A stretch of DNA of 64,000 nucleotides from Cognatishimia maritima (GTDB taxonomy: Bacteria > Pseudomonadota > Alphaproteobacteria > Rhodobacterales > Rhodobacteraceae), in the NCBI RefSeq assembly GCF_900129685.1, contig NZ_FQWM01000002.1, forward strand, positions 554,079 to 618,078, written 5' to 3'. Made by a program: the position numbers and the translations under genes. Position 1 is the first letter of the stretch, and each line of letters starts with the position of its first letter. The notes beneath the pieces are model-generated. The model did no database searches. It saw only the letters and a program-made list of their open reading frames with translations, and was not told where the DNA came from. Shown in pieces: positions 60,262 through 64,000 of this stretch.

Positions 60262-60278
60262 TGGACAGACAGAGCGAC

Positions 60279-61217
60279 CTAAATGAATTCTCCGCACAAG
60301 CGGGAGTTCAAACGCGCAATCGGATCGCCCGGCCATGAAAGCGCGTGATGCAGCTTTGCATAGGCAGCTTCCACCGTCATGTCGCGCCCATCGATCACAC
60401 CATTATCGCGTAGTACCGCGCCAGCAGCATAGGTGCCAAGCGCCATGCCGCCTTCGGGGCATTGGCTGACCGCCAAGACCGGAATGCCGCGATCCTGCGC
60501 CCTGCGCAATGCACGAACAAGGCCTGCGCTTTCCGGTGCGGTGCCTGACCCATAAACCCGAAGCAGCAAAGCATCGCTCTGTTCCGCTGCATATTGGAAC
60601 ATGCCCGTCGACAATCCCGGTGCCATTGCAAGAATAGCAACATCGGCATCGCCATAGCTGTGTGCTTTCAAACGAGGCCCCACCTGCACCGGAGGCGCGC
60701 CGCCTTCATTCACGCGGAAGGCATCAAACTGTGTCGAATGTGATTTGCGCACGCGCGCGCCATGCATCAACTGGCCCGCAAATTGAACCCATACACCATG
60801 CGGTGCCGTATGCGTTGCCCTCAGGCTGTCCAAGAGGTTGCGTTTGCCATCTGATCCCGGAACGGATAGCGGCAACATCGCCCCCGTTACAATCACAGGC
60901 TTCGCAAGACCCTCCAGCGCGAAGCACAAAGCGGCTGCCGTATAGGCCAGCGTGTCGGTGCCGTGTGTCACGACGAAACCGTCGTAGCTTTCGTACCGTT
61001 CAGCGATGACCGAGGCGACGCGCGACCAATCTCGCGGGCTGGCATTTGCGCTATCAAGCAGTGGCTCGAGCAGATGAATGTCAAATGACCCGGTCACATC
61101 ACCGGACTTCTGCAAGGCCGCGACCTCTGCTTCGACAACGCCAACCTGCGGCGCAAACCCGTTCTCGGTTTGCACCATGCCGATCGTGCCGCCAGTATGG
61201 ATCAAGAGATATGCCAT
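60279..61217 (-). CDS. L-asparaginase (type I/II family)
   Basis: 312 residues. Catalytic motifs: YLLIHTGGTIGM (first Thr) and VVTHGTDTLAYTA (second Thr with Asp), VTGAMLPL and GSDGKRNLLDSL with the catalytic Lys. No signal peptide, so cytoplasmic. Hydrolyses asparagine to aspartate and ammonia; thematically nitrogen metabolism but on the opposite strand to the nitrate operon. Confidence 0.93.
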   Translation of the reverse strand: MAYLLIHTGGTIGMVQTENGFAPQVGVVEAEVAALQKSGDVTGSFDIHLLEPLLDSANASPRDWSRVASVIAERYESYDGFVVTHGTDTLAYTAAALCFALEGLAKPVIVTGAMLPLSVPGSDGKRNLLDSLRATHTAPHGVWVQFAGQLMHGARVRKSHSTQFDAFRVNEGGAPPVQVGPRLKAHSYGDADVAILAMAPGLSTGMFQYAAEQSDALLLRVYGSGTAPESAGLVRALRRAQDRGIPVLAVSQCPEGGMALGTYAAGAVLRDNGVIDGRDMTVEAAYAKLHHALSWPGDPIARLNSRLCGEFI

Positions 61218-61355
61218 GACCCTGCCTACAGCGGATGAATTTCCGACGCCAGATCAGAAAGGGATTGGCAAACGATCTGAGGATAGCTATGCACGCTGTT
61301 AGCGGTAACATTTGGGAGATGTTGGCCCGCGCGTTTACGTTTTAGGGGGAACGCC

Positions 61356-62276
61356 ATGATACTCTGCGCCGGAGAATGCTTGATTGATATGCTGCCACGT
61401 CAGATCGACTGTGCCCCAGCGCTCCTGCCAACGCCGGGTGGCGCGGTGATGAATACGGCCATCGGTCTCGGGCGGCTGGGTGTTGATGTCTCTTTTCTGT
61501 CGGGCATTTCGACCGATCAATTCGGCCGCTTGATCGAAGCCCATCTTGAAGCAAGCAACGTCGACCTACAGTTCGCGCACAAAAGCGACCGGCCGACAAC
61601 ACTGGCGTTTGTCGACTTTTCAACCGGCACTGTGACCTATGATTTTTACGACGAAAACACGGCAGGCCGGTGCCTTTCGACGACAGATTTACCCGAATTG
61701 CCAGATGCCGTTGATGCGCTGTTTTTGGGCGGTATCAGCCTGATCAATGAACCCGCCGCAGAGGCCTATGCGCAGCTTGCGTCCGCCTACCCCCAAAAGC
61801 TCTTAATGCTTGATCCAAATATCCGTCCCAGCTTTATAAAAGATCAGGCTGCCTACCGAGACCGGCTCAATCGGTTGCTTGCCCATAGCGATATTGTAAA
61901 AACGTCTGACGAAGACCTCGAATGGCTTTTCCCAGACGCCCACGACACGAAGGAAGGCATCGCAGCCCTGCTGTCGCTCGGCCCGTCCATCGTGCTGTTT
62001 ACCGAGGGCGCAAAAGGTGCCACTGCCTGGCGGAAAACAGGTGGCACTGTCTTTGTCTCCGCACCAAAAACCACGGTTGTGGACACGGTCGGTGCCGGAG
62101 ATACATTCAATGCAGGCTTCCTTGCCGGGCTGTCAGACCAAAACCTGCTCTCCCCAAAGGCCAGTGCCAACATCAGCGACACACAGCTTGAAACGGCGCT
62201 TGATCTCGCGGTCCGTGCGGCAGCCTATTCGGTTTCGCAACAAGGCGCCCAGCCACCGCGCCGGGAGCAACTCTGA
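61356..62276 (+). CDS. PfkB-family carbohydrate kinase, fructokinase-like
   Basis: 306 residues. N-terminal ILCAGECLIDMLPRQ, substrate loop PGGAVMNTAIGLGRLG, and the PfkB signature DTVGAGDTFNAGFLAGL with catalytic Asp. The arrangement is that of bacterial fructokinases, though 2-keto-3-deoxygluconate or adenosine-type sugars cannot be excluded. It stands alone between the asparaginase and the SdrD_B protein. Confidence 0.88.
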   Translation: MILCAGECLIDMLPRQIDCAPALLPTPGGAVMNTAIGLGRLGVDVSFLSGISTDQFGRLIEAHLEASNVDLQFAHKSDRPTTLAFVDFSTGTVTYDFYDENTAGRCLSTTDLPELPDAVDALFLGGISLINEPAAEAYAQLASAYPQKLLMLDPNIRPSFIKDQAAYRDRLNRLLAHSDIVKTSDEDLEWLFPDAHDTKEGIAALLSLGPSIVLFTEGAKGATAWRKTGGTVFVSAPKTTVVDTVGAGDTFNAGFLAGLSDQNLLSPKASANISDTQLETALDLAVRAAAYSVSQQGAQPPRREQL

Positions 62277-62734
62277 CGCAAGGAATCGCCTGAGCGGTGC
62301 GACTGCTTGTCTTCCTTTTTCCGCCCTAGCACAAATTCCGGTCACAAGTTTGGGACTCTAACTCGGTCGCCAACCGCCAAAGAACTCTGATTATGCAATC
62401 GCTTGGCACAATTTTGCCACAAAGTTACCATAATGTTGACAAATTTGAGTATCGAACCGATACTTCAATTGGAAGTAACAATAATGATCGCAGAACTAGG
62501 GCCAGAGAATTGACCTGTCATTAAGTGCAAATTGACAGGCACCCCCTGTAATCTGTGATCGCGGTTTGAGTGCAATTCGCAAGAGATCAACCCAGCAGTG
62601 GGGCGGTCGCTTTGCGCACGGATTTCTGACCTCCCCCAAACACTATTTGCGACAGTTCGAGGCGAGATTCTCCTGCGTCGTAACAATTGCGTAAATCCGG
62701 CTCGGCTCTTTGATACCTTTGGGGGAGGAACACG
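62277..62734. other. Intergenic region before the SdrD_B protein gene
   Basis: About 460 bp without a gene. An inverted repeat GTATCG-AAC-CGATAC at 62449-62463 within an A+T-rich stretch (62395-62480) is a likely regulator site or promoter region. GGGGGAGG at 62721-62728 is the ribosome-binding site of the next gene. Confidence 0.5.
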
Positions 62735-64000
62735 ATGCCTACATATAGTGAACTCATTAATGGCACCACTTATCACGACCTTAGCACACGTTACGGCGAC
62801 GAAGCGGAAATCAACGGTGCGCTGTTCCTAACGCAATCGCCAGAGACTTCAGCGGGTACAGGTTTGATACAAGCCTTTGTCCGTGTGCAGGCAGATGGTG
62901 ACGAAGATGGCTTTAACACCGATGATCGCCCATTGCAGAATGACGAGAATTCTTCACCCAGTTTTACGAAATCACTGACCTTAGACCAGGTTCCGATCAT
63001 CGAAATCGACGGCGTAGAATATTACGAATTCCGCCTCGACATTAACCAGAAGAATTCCGATCCACTTTTGTCATTGGATGAACTTCAGGTCTACGTCAGC
63101 CCGGATGATGACTACGGCACAACTCTGACCGAACTGCAAAGCGAAGCGGATCTTGTCTATGACATGGATGGGCTTGGCGACACCTCTGTATTGTTGGATT
63201 ATTCCCTTCAAGCCGGCAGCGGTAAATCCGACATGTTCTTTTATGTGCCGGTGTCGAATTTCGAGGCCGAGTTGGGCGAGAACTACGACGCCTCTTCAAC
63301 CTATGTTGTGCTTTATTCTGAATTCGGCACCACTGGCGAACTGGTCGATACCGACTCAGATGGCGTCGGTCCGGATGAAGACCTGAGCGGCAATTATGCG
63401 ACCAACGACGGCTTCGAAGAATGGTCCGTCTCCAAGGATTTCGAAGGCCCGATGATCTCGGGCTACAAATGGAATGACGTCGACGGTGACGGCATATGGG
63501 ACGAGGGCGAAGAGGCCCTGTCCGGTTGGAAGATCGACTACGAATACACGGTTGGCAACGGTGCCAACGCAGTCCTGGTCGTTGGCACGACGACAACCTC
63601 TGACGGCACGACAGATGTAAACGGCGACGGCATACTTGATGATGTCGGGAGTTACTACATCCCACTCGAAGGCGGCAGCAATCAGAACTATTCAATCACG
63701 ATCACGGAATTCCAGCAGGACGGTTGGCAAGTCACCTACGATGGTGATGGTACGCTGGACGGCAGCACGGTTGTCTCAATCAATAAGAACGACATTCCCG
63801 ACAACGTTCCGAATGGCGATTTTGAAGTGACCGAAAAGATGAACTTCGGGAACTTCAAGAACTTCAACATCACCGGTTACAAATGGGATGACACCGACGG
63901 TGATGGCGTCTGGGATGCGGGTGAGACCGGCATTGAGAACTGGACGATCTATCTGGATTCCAACAATGACGGCGTCGCTGACAAGACAACGACCACGGAT
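62735..64000 (+). CDS. Large secreted SdrD_B-repeat, calcium-binding-like protein (5' part, runs off window)
   Basis: Open for 422 codons to the window edge from the ATG at 62735. No Sec signal peptide is seen; export by a C-terminal type I signal outside the window is likely. After an acidic N-terminal domain of about 220 residues come SdrD_B-type repeats GYKWNDVDGDGIWDEGEEA (about residue 244) and GYKWDDTDGDGVWDAGETG (about residue 382), whose DxDGDG loops can bind calcium. Such proteins act as adhesins or matrix components. Confidence 0.85.
   Translation, partial: MPTYSELINGTTYHDLSTRYGDEAEINGALFLTQSPETSAGTGLIQAFVRVQADGDEDGFNTDDRPLQNDENSSPSFTKSLTLDQVPIIEIDGVEYYEFRLDINQKNSDPLLSLDELQVYVSPDDDYGTTLTELQSEADLVYDMDGLGDTSVLLDYSLQAGSGKSDMFFYVPVSNFEAELGENYDASSTYVVLYSEFGTTGELVDTDSDGVGPDEDLSGNYATNDGFEEWSVSKDFEGPMISGYKWNDVDGDGIWDEGEEALSGWKIDYEYTVGNGANAVLVVGTTTTSDGTTDVNGDGILDDVGSYYIPLEGGSNQNYSITITEFQQDGWQVTYDGDGTLDGSTVVSINKNDIPDNVPNGDFEVTEKMNFGNFKNFNITGYKWDDTDGDGVWDAGETGIENWTIYLDSNNDGVADKTTTTD

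Noticed and set aside
1..64000. CRISPR arrays, insertion sequences, rRNA genes
   Set aside because: No regularly spaced repeats, no transposase-like frames or terminal inverted repeats, and no rRNA sequence were seen on reading the window.

Overview
The window looks like a chromosomal segment of a marine alphaproteobacterium of the Rhodobacteraceae (Roseobacter group). The grounds are the regB-senC-regA cluster close to ahcY, the tsaD-hemD-mitofilin-like-hemY neighbourhood, a phyR/nepR/ecfG general stress response locus, and several small families typical of this group (DUF2853, DUF1761, DUF3618). These calls rest on reading motifs and gene order; no database search was run.

Layout. 1-16.4 kb is core genome: the end of an amgK-like kinase gene, tsaE, the redox regulators regB/senC/regA, an acetyltransferase and HD hydrolase pair, ahcY, an extensin-like protein, a PRC-barrel envelope protein, DUF2853, a rhodanese, and the divergent tsaD-gpsA-YciI-EVE and hemD-mitofilin-hemY blocks. 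16.5-26.1 kb is an integrated element of about 9.6 kb. It has split a tRNA-Thr(CGT) gene in the anticodon loop: the 5' half lies at 16473-16511 and the 3' half at 26121-26165, with an 8-bp shared core. The element carries its own complete tRNA-Thr(CGT), a small XRE regulator, an unknown membrane protein, a primase-helicase, an AlpA-like excisionase/regulator, a tyrosine integrase, and a convergent DNA methyltransferase / PD-(D/E)XK nuclease pair. A 9-base direct repeat (TAGTAGGGC) occurs twice near the left end and three times near the right end.

26.4-43.3 kb is a general-stress region. PhyR, NepR and EcfG are encoded in the middle. Around them lie an entericidin, an FNT channel, Dps, PRC-barrel, DUF1328, PLDc_N, DUF883-like, holin-like, DUF3618, AI-2E, MscS, PLD, YihY, CsbD and PNPOx-like genes. 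I found at least nine exact GGAAC-N16-CGTT elements and several close variants, each placed before a gene or a candidate small RNA. The region therefore looks like the EcfG regulator together with a physically clustered part of its regulon. A sensor kinase with a degenerate ATPase domain and a receiver-like protein lacking the phosphorylatable Asp sit inside it. A bacteriophytochrome with its heme oxygenase follows at 43.4-46.5 kb.

47.0-60.3 kb is an assimilatory nitrate/nitrite cluster. The two-protein nitrate sensor NasT/NasS is followed by a leader RNA containing two hexaloop hairpins (AATGGC, ATTGAT) and a strong terminator, then by nrtA-nrtB-nrtC (double ABC ATPase), a globin, nirB-nirD, nasA, and a siroheme-synthase-like gene whose methyltransferase half is degenerate. 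The logic is nitrate-relieved termination, uptake of nitrate, reduction to nitrite and then ammonium, and supply of siroheme. The window closes with an asparaginase, a fructokinase-like gene and the start of a large secreted SdrD_B-repeat protein that runs off the right edge.
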